Positions 22,230 through 29,222 of a DNA stretch of 29,222 nt are shown piece after piece. How positions within the stretch are numbered: position 1 is the stretch's first letter; each line of letters begins with the position of its first letter. The notes beneath the pieces are model-generated. The model made no database searches and was not told where the DNA came from. It saw only the letters and a list, made by a program, of their open reading frames with translations. This stretch comes from an uncultured Holdemanella sp. (GTDB lineage: Bacteria; Bacillota_I; Bacilli_A; Erysipelotrichales; Erysipelotrichaceae): the NCBI RefSeq assembly GCF_934754935.1, contig NZ_CAKVJB010000030.1, positions 1 to 29,222 of the forward strand, read 5' to 3'. The translations under genes and the position numbers were made by a program.

Positions 22230-23969
22230 ATGACAATATTAGGTGTGGATTTAGGAACAACCAACAGTTTAGCGGTTGTCTATAAAGAAGGAAAGCCAGT
22301 ATTGATTCCCAATGCGTTTAATGAATATATAACGCCAAGTGTAGTCAGTATCTTGGATGGAAAAATTGTTGTAGGAAAACTCGCCAAGGAAAGATTAGTT
22401 ACGCATCCAGAGTGTAGTGCATCCTTGTTTAAACGAACTATGGGTACAGATATTACTTATACATTAGATAAGAAAGAATATGATTCAGCTACACTTTCTT
22501 CTTTTGTCGTGAAACAATTGATAGAAGATGCACAAAACTATTTAAGTGAAAAAATTACGGAAGTTGTGATTAGTGTTCCTGCTTATTTTAATGCACGTCA
22601 AAGACAAGATACAAAGCGAATTGGAGAATTATTAGGTGTTAAAGTAGAGCGTTTGATCAATGAACCAAGTGCTGCAGCTATCGCATGCCATATGGACGAT
22701 GAATATGAAACATTCGTTGTTTTTGACTTTGGTGGTGGAACCTTAGATGTTTCAGTTGTTGACTGCTTTGAAAATGTGATTAGTATCAATGCGATCAGCG
22801 GAAACAATCATTTGGGTGGTACAGATTTTGATCGTGCTATGGCCGAATATTTTTGTTTGAAGAATGGATTAAACTATAATGTCTTGAACCCTTCTTTTCT
22901 ACAAAGCATATTGCGTGCTTGTGAACAAGCCAAAATCAAGTTAAGTACACAAAGTGTGGTTGAAGTATCTTTAGTTCATTTAAATAAGAATTATAATTGT
23001 ATATTTGATGAAAATGTATTATTCAATATTACACATTCTCTACTAGAATCTTGTAAGAATGTGATTGGTAAAGCTGTTAAGGATAGTGGTTTTTCAGCAA
23101 GTGAACTTGATAGTTTGATCCTTGTAGGAGGCTCAAGTCAAATGCCGGTACTTCAACATTATTTATCAAACGCTTTAAATATTCCTGTATTAAAAGAAGA
23201 GAATATGGATTCTTTAGTTGTGTTAGGACTAGGGAAATATATTGGCATTAAACAAAGGGATGAAAGTATTAAAGACATAGTTGTAACAGATATTTGTCCT
23301 TTCTCTTTAAGTACTTCGACATATAACGAACAAAATCCAGACTTAGAATTATCAACCGTGCTTATTCCTAAAAACTCGGTTTTACCGACTAGTAAAAAGA
23401 TGACTTTACGTACGGTACATAAGGGACAAACTAAAGTCAATATTAGTGTGTTTCAAGGGCAAGCTATGTATGCCAAGGAAAACTTATTTTTAGGCCAAGC
23501 TTTTATTCATGTTCCTAGAAATATGCATGATTATGAATCTTTTGATTTAATATATTCGTATGACATCAATTCCATGTTGTATGTAGAAGCTATTGTGCAT
23601 TCGACTAAGGAACATTATATTTTTAGAGTATCAAAAGGTAATGTATTAGAAAAAGTAGATGCTTCTGTTCGTTTGGATTCCATTAAAGAAGTGTCTTTAG
23701 CTTTATACCAAAATAATGAAGTGGATACCTTGCTTGCTCGTATTGAAAGAATCTATCAAGAGGTGGATGAGCAAACACAAGATTATTTAATGCGACTTCA
23801 TGCAGACTTTACAAAAGACATGGATACTTTGATCAACAATATTCAAAAAAGAAAACATCTTATCAATCAAGTTTCACAAATCTTAGATCAGATTGAAGAA
23901 AGTCAAAATGTAGATCAATTAGATATCTTTAGTCAAGAAGAGAATGAAGAAGGAGAGTATTTGGCATGA
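22230..23969 (+). CDS. HscC-like Hsp70 chaperone
   Basis: This 579-residue protein has a complete Hsp70 ATPase domain (about 1-365): phosphate loops GVDLGTTNS and FDFGGGTLDVS, connect motif VVISVPAYF, NEPSAAA, and adenosine motif LVGGSSQMP. Several segments read like Escherichia coli HscC rather than DnaK: IPN-FNEYITPSVVS, ASLFKRTMGT, and the interdomain DICPFSLST. A beta-sandwich (about 370-490) and a short helical lid follow, ending in an acidic tail without the EEVD/DDVVDADF-type DnaK end. It overlaps the next gene, a J-domain protein, by 4 bp (ATGA), which gives a dedicated chaperone and co-chaperone pair. The housekeeping dnaK is expected elsewhere. Confidence 0.9.
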   Translation: MTILGVDLGTTNSLAVVYKEGKPVLIPNAFNEYITPSVVSILDGKIVVGKLAKERLVTHPECSASLFKRTMGTDITYTLDKKEYDSATLSSFVVKQLIEDAQNYLSEKITEVVISVPAYFNARQRQDTKRIGELLGVKVERLINEPSAAAIACHMDDEYETFVVFDFGGGTLDVSVVDCFENVISINAISGNNHLGGTDFDRAMAEYFCLKNGLNYNVLNPSFLQSILRACEQAKIKLSTQSVVEVSLVHLNKNYNCIFDENVLFNITHSLLESCKNVIGKAVKDSGFSASELDSLILVGGSSQMPVLQHYLSNALNIPVLKEENMDSLVVLGLGKYIGIKQRDESIKDIVVTDICPFSLSTSTYNEQNPDLELSTVLIPKNSVLPTSKKMTLRTVHKGQTKVNISVFQGQAMYAKENLFLGQAFIHVPRNMHDYESFDLIYSYDINSMLYVEAIVHSTKEHYIFRVSKGNVLEKVDASVRLDSIKEVSLALYQNNEVDTLLARIERIYQEVDEQTQDYLMRLHADFTKDMDTLINNIQKRKHLINQVSQILDQIEESQNVDQLDIFSQEENEEGEYLA

Positions 23970-24604
23970 ATTGTTGGGAAGTATTAGGAATTGAGCCTAC
24001 AAAGGATAAAAAAGAAATCAAGAAAGCTTATGCGAGACTTTTAAAACAGTATCATCCGGAAGAAAATCCAGAAGAATTTAAACAAATCCAAGCGGCTTAT
24101 CAACAATGTCTACATCTAGATCATGAAATAGAGTCTGTTTCATACGAACAAAATATAGAAAGTAAACAAGATATTATAACACCACCCATTTCAATAGAAG
24201 AAGATACAATCCTTCCTCCACCCATTCCTAAAGTAGAGACTTTGTTTGTGAAAAATGAAGAGGATGTAGTTGTATATCAAGATATATTGAATTCGATTGA
24301 AAGAAGTTTGCCTAAAAAGATTGGTTCTAAAGAAATTGTACAGGTATTTACTGATTCTAAATTTTTGCCGTATTTAGAGGATGAATTGTTTTGTAGAAGA
24401 TTAGAAGACATCTTTTTATCTCGTCAATTAAAATATGTCAAAAATCCAAGGGATTCGGTTTATATCTATTTAGGAAAATATAGTATGTCTAGATTATCGA
24501 GTATTTTGGAATATTCGAATGTGCCATATTATAAACGTCCTGCCTTTGTAGCTTTTATTGTGATTAGTGTCATTCTTGTAGAATTGATCTTAGGCATAGT
24601 TTAA
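23966..24604 (+). CDS. Tail-anchored J-domain protein (DjlB/DjlC-like partner of HscC-like Hsp70)
   Basis: This 212-residue protein starts with a compact J-domain: CWEVLGIEPTKDKKEIKKAY, then HPEENPEEFKQIQAAYQQCL. The canonical HPD is HPE here (His30-Pro31-Glu32). A proline-rich linker at about 75-90, a soluble helical segment, and a C-terminal membrane helix (about 191-212) follow, with almost nothing after it. Escherichia coli hscC also has neighbouring J-proteins with a C-terminal membrane helix (DjlB, DjlC). The J-domain should therefore sit in the cytoplasm at the membrane and recruit the HscC-like chaperone. Client proteins are unknown. Confidence 0.82.
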   Translation: MNCWEVLGIEPTKDKKEIKKAYARLLKQYHPEENPEEFKQIQAAYQQCLHLDHEIESVSYEQNIESKQDIITPPISIEEDTILPPPIPKVETLFVKNEEDVVVYQDILNSIERSLPKKIGSKEIVQVFTDSKFLPYLEDELFCRRLEDIFLSRQLKYVKNPRDSVYIYLGKYSMSRLSSILEYSNVPYYKRPAFVAFIVISVILVELILGIV

Positions 24605-24646
24605 GAATCGCAAAAAAATAAACAAGAATCCTTAATTGTAAATAAG

Positions 24647-24672
24647 AAGGCTAGAAATAGCCTTTTTATTAT
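24647..24672 (+). terminator. Intrinsic terminator after the J-protein gene
   Basis: AAGGCTA (24647-24653), GAAA loop, TAGCCTT (24658-24664), then TTTATTAT. It ends the Hsp70 operon only 15 bp before the next ATG. Confidence 0.85.
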
Positions 24673-24686
24673 GGTAATGTTTAATC

Positions 24687-25373
24687 ATGAAAACATATTT
24701 AACTTTAGAAAAATCAATCACTCATAAATCGAATTATGATGGATCTTTATATAAATCTTATGTAACTTCCTTTTTTTCATATACAAAATCACATCACACA
24801 ATCAATGATTTTTATGATGAAGAAGGAAATGTATATATTCCAGAAACTGTTTATATATACGAATCAAAGAAAGATCCAGACACAAATGAAATCTTTGTCC
24901 GAGCAGAAGTTGAGTTTGAAGGTGATATGGATTATCTTCTAAATAAAACACTCTATTTTAATGAACCTGAATGGTTTCATGATTTGAGACATGAAAAGAT
25001 CAATAAAATTGTGTGCAGCTATTCGGATTGGGATATATGTGATTTAATCGATGATAAAACTAGTGACAATCGAACTATAAATATATCTATATTTGATACT
25101 GGAATGATTCAAATTGAGGATTCTTTGATTTCAACCTATCAAGTGGACAAGACATATATTCAACAATTCTTTGAAGCTATGAAAATAAATCTAGGTAGTG
25201 AAACTACATATGAACCTAGATATGTTGGTGGATGGTCTAGAAGTTTTACTTTGTATTGTGAAAATGGAAATGTGTTTGAATATCATGGCAATTATTGTAC
25301 AGAGCCTGATGAAAAGAATATTACGACAAATATAGTAGAGGAGTTACTCAAGAAATGTCAGATAACAATTTAA
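24687..25373 (+). CDS. Unknown soluble protein, first of a tandem paralogous pair
   Basis: This 228-residue acidic protein has no signal peptide or membrane helix. Landmarks shared with its neighbour are SNYDGSLYKSYVTSFFSYTKSHHTI, YDE, DPDTNE, a block MDYLLNKTLYFNEPEWFHDL, a QQFFEAMKINLGSETTYEP segment, GG-S, and an ENGNVFEY strand before the closing helix. It looks like an alternating alpha/beta protein. No family is recognised. The ATG has no ribosome binding site and lies just after a terminator; TATTAT at 24667-24672 could be a -10 that gives a leader of a few bases. It overlaps the paralogue by 19 bp. Confidence 0.65.
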   Translation: MKTYLTLEKSITHKSNYDGSLYKSYVTSFFSYTKSHHTINDFYDEEGNVYIPETVYIYESKKDPDTNEIFVRAEVEFEGDMDYLLNKTLYFNEPEWFHDLRHEKINKIVCSYSDWDICDLIDDKTSDNRTINISIFDTGMIQIEDSLISTYQVDKTYIQQFFEAMKINLGSETTYEPRYVGGWSRSFTLYCENGNVFEYHGNYCTEPDEKNITTNIVEELLKKCQITI

Positions 25374-26038
25374 TTTTAGAAGATATAAAATCCAACACAT
25401 CTTATTTAGATGGTTCTATTTATAAAACATATATCACCAATCTCTTTTCGTACACAAAAGCTCATCATCGAATTCAATATCTTTATGATGAAAATGACAA
25501 TGTGCATTCAGTTGAATTGTATGAAATTATAGATCGTAAAGTAGATCCGGACACAAATGATTGTTTGATTCGTGCTGAACTTGAATTTGTCGATGATGAA
25601 GATATGGATTATCTTCTAAATAAACCACTCTACTTTAAAGAACCAGAATGGTTTCATGATTTAACACATGAAGAAATTGTACAATTGGATTGTGTATTTG
25701 AAGAATATGAAGATGTTTTAGGACCACTTATTGAAAGAAAAAATATATCAATAAATGTGGATGGAAAGATTCAATTGGACTCTAAAACATATCATGTATC
25801 GGAATCGATTATTCAAGATTTCTTTGACGAGATCAAAATGAATATGGGTAGTGAAAAGACATATAAGCCAAATTTATGTGGTGGTGAAAGTAACCAATAT
25901 ATTTTACATCTAAAAAGTGGCAAAGTCATTGAATATTCAGGTGATTATGCATTGTGTGATGGAACTCCATATGGATTTGAACAATATACAAAAATGATTG
26001 TGGATGATTTACTTAAACAAGTGATTGATTCTTTTTGA
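25355..26038 (+). CDS. Unknown soluble protein, second of the tandem paralogous pair
   Basis: This 227-residue paralogue of the preceding product has SYLDGSIYKTYITNLFSYTKAHHRI, DPDTND, DMDYLLNKPLYFKEPEWFHDL, QDFFDEIKMNMGSEKTYKP and LKSGKVIEYSGDY. A block starting at 25601 is nearly identical at DNA level to one starting at 24924, with 24 identical bases in a row. This suggests recent duplication or gene conversion. The GAGGAG site and start lie inside the first gene. Function unknown; the pair follows the chaperone operon but is separated from it by a terminator. Confidence 0.65.
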   Translation: MSDNNLILEDIKSNTSYLDGSIYKTYITNLFSYTKAHHRIQYLYDENDNVHSVELYEIIDRKVDPDTNDCLIRAELEFVDDEDMDYLLNKPLYFKEPEWFHDLTHEEIVQLDCVFEEYEDVLGPLIERKNISINVDGKIQLDSKTYHVSESIIQDFFDEIKMNMGSEKTYKPNLCGGESNQYILHLKSGKVIEYSGDYALCDGTPYGFEQYTKMIVDDLLKQVIDSF

Positions 26039-26076
26039 GATTTTTTATAAGCTATTATTAAAGGAGAAATTATAAT

Positions 26077-27009
26077 ATGAAATATGGATTTGGAGTCGAT
26101 ATTGGTGGTACTACAATAAAGATTGGTTTATTTACAGTGGAAGGGAAATTGATTGAAAAATGGGAAATTCCTACTAATAAAACAGAGAATGGAAAACATA
26201 TTCTTACTGAAATTGCTGATTTTATTGATCGTACTATTGAATCGAAAGACATCGATAAAAATGATGTTTTTGGTGTAGGTCTAGGTGTACCAGGACCGGT
26301 CAATAAAAATGGGGAAGTAAATGGATGTGTAAACTTAGGTTGGAATAAATTCAATGTCGAAAAGGAATTTAATGAAATTTCTGGTTTTAATGTAAAAGTT
26401 GGAAACGATGCCAATGTGGCAGCCCTTGGAGAAATGTGGCAAGGTGCAGGAAAAGGTTATCAAGACGTATTGATGGTTACACTTGGTACTGGTGTTGGTG
26501 GCGGATGTGTTCTAGATGGAAAGATCATTTCTGGAATGCATGGAGCTGGTGGAGAAATTGGACACATGCCTGTAAGGGATGATGAACCAACTGCTTGTAA
26601 CTGTGGCAATCATGGTTGTTTAGAACAATATGTTTCAGCTACAGGTATTGTCACTCAGGCTAAGAAAACTTTAGAACGAGATACTCGTAGTTCGAGTTTA
26701 CGAGACTATTCATCTTTAGAAGCCAAGAATATTTATGATGAAGCTAAAAATGGGGATGAAGTTGCCAATGAAATTGTTGATTTAACTTGTAAAATTTTAG
26801 CTAAATCACTCGCACAAGTATGTTGTGTAATGGATCCAGAAATTATCGTGATTGGTGGCGGTGTTTCTAAAGCTGGAGAGATCTTAACTTCAAAAATCAG
26901 TACTTTCTTTAAAGAGTATGCATTCCATGCATGTGAAAACACACCTATCGTTTTGGCGAAACTTGAAAATGATGCTGGAATGTATGGATGTGTAAAATCA
27001 TTGTTTTAA
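26077..27009 (+). CDS. glk: ROK family glucokinase
   Basis: This 310-residue sugar kinase has the ATP phosphate loop DIGGTTIK near the N-terminus, GVPGPVN, the catalytic aspartate in GNDANVAALGE (Asp111), TLGTGVGGG, and the sugar-binding GGEIGH (Glu160, His163). The zinc motif CNCGNHGCLE has Cys174, 176 and 181. IGGGVSKAGE closes the adenosine pocket. The pattern fits Bacillota glucokinase (GlcK), phosphorylating glucose with ATP. Length is normal, and there is no N-terminal HTH, so it is not a ROK repressor. AAAGGAG precedes the start. It is convergent with cls. Confidence 0.93.
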   Translation: MKYGFGVDIGGTTIKIGLFTVEGKLIEKWEIPTNKTENGKHILTEIADFIDRTIESKDIDKNDVFGVGLGVPGPVNKNGEVNGCVNLGWNKFNVEKEFNEISGFNVKVGNDANVAALGEMWQGAGKGYQDVLMVTLGTGVGGGCVLDGKIISGMHGAGGEIGHMPVRDDEPTACNCGNHGCLEQYVSATGIVTQAKKTLERDTRSSSLRDYSSLEAKNIYDEAKNGDEVANEIVDLTCKILAKSLAQVCCVMDPEIIVIGGGVSKAGEILTSKISTFFKEYAFHACENTPIVLAKLENDAGMYGCVKSLF

Positions 27010-27015
27010 CTCTAC

Positions 27016-27048
27016 TAAAAATGCAAGGCTAAATCCTTGCATTTTTTC
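27016..27048. terminator. Bidirectional terminator between glk and cls
   Basis: A stem of about 11-12 bp (AAAAATGCAAGG 27017-27028 with CCTTGCATTTTT from 27035) and a 6-nt loop have T-runs on both strands. It serves both convergent genes. Confidence 0.85.
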
Positions 27049-28568
27049 TATAGTAATGGTGAAAAGATACGAATAATGCTTAAGAATAAGCCTTTCACAA
27101 TATTGACATGTGTATCTTCTACTTGAATTTTTTTACACTTTTCCAATGTGTCCATAAAGTTTAGTTTCACATCTATGATCTTCTTTGACTTATATAATAA
27201 AGTGCCATTCTCAAAATGTAGATATAATGATCTGTAATCTAAGTTGATTGTTCCTACTGTGGCATATGTATCATCACATATAAAGACTTTAGAGTGTACA
27301 AAACCAGGTTCATATTCATAGATTTTAACGCCACCTTGAATCAATTGCGCATAATACGTTCTACCCATATCATGTACGATTTGTTTATCGGCAATACCTG
27401 GCATAATGATTCTAACATCCACACCTTTTTTAGCCGTATGAATCAACGTATTGATCATTTCAGAATCAATAATTAAATACGGTGTCATAATATACACATA
27501 GTTATTGGCATTATTTAATAAGTCTTCATAAACAGATTGACCTGTTAGTTCTTCATCTAATGGTGTTTCTGCATAAGGAGCAATATAGCCATCATATAAA
27601 GTTTCATCTTCAATAATTTCACTTTTAAATACCGTATAATCCTCATCTTCGTGGCGCAACGCATTCCAGTTTGTCAAAAACATGACTAAATAAGACCATA
27701 CAGCTTTACCTTTAATGCAAATGATATTGTCCATCCAATGACCATACTTAACTTTCTTATTAATATATTCATCCGCTAAATTAGCACCACCACTAAAGGC
27801 AACCTTTCCATCAATAACCATGATTTTCCGATGATCCCTATGATTCATGATCGTATTGATAATAGGGGAGATTCGATTAAAGGAAACGGCTTTAATGCCT
27901 TTTTTCTCCAATTGTCTAGCATAAGAAGCAGGAAGTGTACCTAACGATCCCATATCATCATACATGACACGTACTTCAACACCTTGTTTGACTTTTTCTT
28001 CTAATATAGAAAGTATAGAATTAAACATAAAACCTTCTTCAATAATGAAGTATTCCATAAATATGTATTTTTCTGCTTTTTGAAGTTCTTCTAACATTAC
28101 ATCAAATCCATTTTCACATGGAGCATAATATTCAAAGACGGTATTACGATAAAAAGGGTAGCCTTCTTCAGATAGAAAGGCAAGTTGGGATACATAGTCT
28201 GGATTTTCATTACGGATTTCATCTATAATCGATTCATCTTGGATATAATAAGAAGATGCCTTTTTTTGTTCTTGAATGATATTTCGAAATGTTTTTCCAA
28301 ATAATAAGCTTATTAACATCAATACATATACAAATGTACCAAATACAGGAAATAAAATGATTAAAAGGATCCACATTAAATCGGAAGACAGGTGTCTGCT
28401 CGTTCGAACGATATTTAAGACAATTAAAACAGATAGAATGTGCAATACAACTTCAATGAATACAAATGACGTTGTTAGCCATTTGAATAATATGCAATAT
28501 AATCCAACTTCACCAAGTGCAATAATGACTAATGGAATAATTCTACCTAACCATATTTTTAATTTCAT
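27048..28568 (-). CDS. cls: Cardiolipin synthase (phospholipase D superfamily)
   Basis: This 506-residue membrane enzyme joins two phosphatidylglycerols to cardiolipin. Three hydrophobic segments at about 8-28, 32-54 and 64-92 anchor it. Two PLD domains follow with HKD motifs at His246-x-Lys248 (HRKIMVIDGKVAFSGGAN) and His425-x-Lys427 (HSKVFICDDTYATVGTINLD). Length and spacing are typical of bacterial Cls. No strong ribosome binding site precedes the ATG at 28568; TGAGT is the best candidate. A structured minus-strand region with a terminator starts 44 bp upstream and may control it. Confidence 0.94.
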   Translation of the reverse strand: MKLKIWLGRIIPLVIIALGEVGLYCILFKWLTTSFVFIEVVLHILSVLIVLNIVRTSRHLSSDLMWILLIILFPVFGTFVYVLMLISLLFGKTFRNIIQEQKKASSYYIQDESIIDEIRNENPDYVSQLAFLSEEGYPFYRNTVFEYYAPCENGFDVMLEELQKAEKYIFMEYFIIEEGFMFNSILSILEEKVKQGVEVRVMYDDMGSLGTLPASYARQLEKKGIKAVSFNRISPIINTIMNHRDHRKIMVIDGKVAFSGGANLADEYINKKVKYGHWMDNIICIKGKAVWSYLVMFLTNWNALRHEDEDYTVFKSEIIEDETLYDGYIAPYAETPLDEELTGQSVYEDLLNNANNYVYIMTPYLIIDSEMINTLIHTAKKGVDVRIIMPGIADKQIVHDMGRTYYAQLIQGGVKIYEYEPGFVHSKVFICDDTYATVGTINLDYRSLYLHFENGTLLYKSKKIIDVKLNFMDTLEKCKKIQVEDTHVNIVKGLFLSIIRIFSPLL

Positions 28569-28611
28569 ACAATCAACTCATTTCTGCATAGAGTAATATA
28601 CCATTTAAACT

Positions 28612-28639
28612 AAAAAGAGCCAACAATAAATGTTGACTC
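28612..28639 (-). terminator. Intrinsic terminator (minus strand) upstream of cls
   Basis: On the minus strand, GAGTCAACA (28631-28639) pairs with TGTTGGCTC (28617-28625) around a 5-nt loop, followed by TTTTT (28612-28616). The one non-Watson-Crick position is a G-U pair only in minus-strand RNA, which fixes the direction. Confidence 0.75.
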
Positions 28640-28792
28640 AAAATATCTTTAATAGAGGAGAGAACTAGAATGTTAGTGTTTGAGGAGTCTAGTTCTCTAA
28701 TCGACTGTTAGATGAATTATAACATATGAGGTAGTTGGCGTTATTTTCATATGCTAAAAATTATTATGTTGGCGTTTGAAGTCATCTAACTA
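28612..28792 (-). ncRNA. Candidate structured RNA or cls attenuator leader (RNA A)
   Basis: A predicted start near 28792 lies seven bases after an extended -10 box. The RNA would begin with GTTAGATGA (28782-28790), which pairs with TCATCTAAC (28707-28715) and closes a domain of about 66 nt. That domain holds two copies of AACGCCAAC (28734-28742, 28768-28776). A second perfect 11-bp stem (28688-28698 with 28659-28669) and the terminator follow. GCCAACA in the first repeat can pair perfectly with TGTTGGC in the terminator's 3' arm, a possible anti-terminator. No riboswitch class is recognised. It may be a small RNA or a cis-regulator of cls. Confidence 0.45.
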
Positions 28793-28797
28793 GGCAT

Positions 28798-28806
28798 ATT
28801 ATAACA
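28798..28806 (-). promoter_or_regulatory. Extended -10 promoter of RNA A
   Basis: Minus-strand TGTTATAAT. The -35 region is weak, which is common with extended -10 promoters. The same 9-mer recurs at 28716-28724 inside RNA A. Confidence 0.45.
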
Positions 28807-28859
28807 CGTGAAAACGAAAAATATAATGACATATGTCATAAATTTACAAAATTATTGTA

Positions 28860-28953
28860 AATAGAATGAAAGCCAACACTCTGAAAGGGTAAGAAAGAGT
28901 GCTGGCCATTTGGAATAGGCTAGATAAGATGTGAGTAAGGGTTCTTACCTAGC
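28860..28953 (-). ncRNA. Candidate structured RNA B
   Basis: Minus-strand RNA predicted to start near 28953 begins GCTAG (28949-28953), pairing with CTAGC (28919-28923). It ends with an 11-bp hairpin: 28896-28906 with 28872-28882, one G-U pair that exists only in minus-strand RNA, then TTTCATTCTATTT. GGTAAGAA at 28942-28949 is complementary over 8 bases to TTCTTACC in the hairpin loop (28888-28895), so a pseudoknot is possible. Its 3' arm ends UGUUGGC, like the terminator of RNA A. Termination would be weak. No known RNA class is recognised. Confidence 0.35.
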
Positions 28954-28960
28954 ATAGCAT

Positions 28961-28969
28961 AGTATAACA
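28961..28969 (-). promoter_or_regulatory. Extended -10-like box before RNA B
   Basis: Minus-strand TGTTATACT, one base different from the RNA A box, embedded in the palindrome CATAGT-N5-ACTATG. Confidence 0.35.
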
Positions 28970-28980
28970 CTATGTATACG

Positions 28981-29065
28981 ATTGTGCAAAAAGAATATTA
29001 ACATTTGTTTCTTTAACTGATGGTTTTGCCTAATATATAGCGTGATTATATATTTTATTTTTTGA
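28981..29065. other. Non-coding AT-rich stretch, nothing recognised
   Basis: Together with the RNA candidates this completes the roughly 500-base gap between cls and the right-edge remnant. I see no open frame with a start and ribosome binding site on either strand and no clear promoter or hairpin in this part. Confidence 0.5.
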
Positions 29066-29222
29066 TTATTCTATAGTTATAGAACCATAAAAAACAATTT
29101 TTGTGATTTTTGCAGATTCGTTATACCATACAAATCCAACGGCACCACCCGGTAGTTCGACAGTTGTAAAATCGTAAATATTCCAAATGTCGCTTATGTA
29201 GCGCTTTTTTTATGTCAAATTT
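29066..29222 (-). pseudogene. C-terminal remnant of an unrecognised protein, frameshifted at a seven-A run, cut by the window edge
   Basis: Minus-strand codons from 29209 down to the TAA at 29066-29068 read KKRYISDIWNIYDF, TTVELPGGAVGFVWYNES and AKITKIVFYGSITIE, which looks like a genuine beta-rich C-terminus. No start codon occurs, and the frame is closed by TAA at 29210-29212. Removing one A from the seven-A run at about 29204-29210 would join it to the other frame (KFDIKK). It is therefore a frameshifted gene, a decayed copy or a sequencing slip. Family unknown. Confidence 0.45.

Noticed and set aside
22230..23969. Housekeeping DnaK
   Set aside because: No hrcA, grpE or dnaJ neighbours are present, there is no DnaK-type acidic end, and several segments read like HscC.
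28590..29000. CRISPR array from the several hairpins and GTTGGCG repeats upstream of cls
   Set aside because: The repeats are only 9 bp, occur twice at one spacing, and the hairpins differ in sequence; no regular repeat-spacer order exists.
29201..29219. Minus-strand TTGACA near the right edge as a promoter
   Set aside because: No -10 hexamer lies 16-18 bp downstream, and the sequence sits inside a coding remnant.

Overview
The window is AT-rich DNA with dense, mostly plus-strand gene packing, strong AGGAGG-type ribosome binding sites and many intrinsic terminators. This points to a low-GC Bacillota. The cmk-der-gpsA-hup order matches the core Bacillota cluster. A YolD protein beside a UvrX-type polymerase and a WYL/ankyrin operon fit an Erysipelotrichia-like gut bacterium. 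The taxon is inferred from gene content only; no rRNA is present.

Layout. 1-2548: the 3' part of an Rpn/PD-(D/E)XK family gene, convergent with pyrG. 2681-7675: an AI-2E-type permease, then a tight operon of ankyrin protein, WYL regulator, DUF2779 protein and zinc phospholipase C-like protein. 7684-7863: a stand-alone small RNA candidate. 7931-14120: housekeeping genes (efp with an unusual tip loop, a single-pass membrane protein, cmk, der, gpsA, hup), then an MdoB/LtaS-like phosphoglycerol transferase and a 32-residue membrane protein. 14191-17615: a DNA-damage-type module in which yolD and a Y-family polymerase are convergent. Each is driven by a promoter carrying the same 28-bp element, and a LexA-like S24 repressor gene diverges from the polymerase. 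17660-19843: a zinc alcohol dehydrogenase, an antitoxin-like short ORF and a YitT protein.

19946-26038 is an accessory stretch. It holds a small membrane protein, two tandem paralogous pairs of unknown proteins, an EamA exporter that may be leaderless, two more small membrane proteins, and an HscC-like Hsp70 followed by a tail-anchored J-domain protein. 26077-28568 holds a ROK glucokinase convergent with cardiolipin synthase.

The last 650 bases hold no intact gene. On the minus strand they show two compact RNA-like units, each with an extended -10 box, a closing stem at the predicted 5' end and a hairpin ending in UGUUGGC. The unit nearer cls ends in a clear intrinsic terminator just upstream of that gene, and its internal GCCAAC repeats could pair with the terminator's 3' arm. 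A frameshifted coding remnant sits at the right edge.

The observations I consider most worth following are the shared 28-bp operator of yolD and the polymerase, the structured RNA region upstream of cls, the small RNA before efp, the arginine-tipped EF-P loop, and the HscC-like/J-protein membrane chaperone operon.
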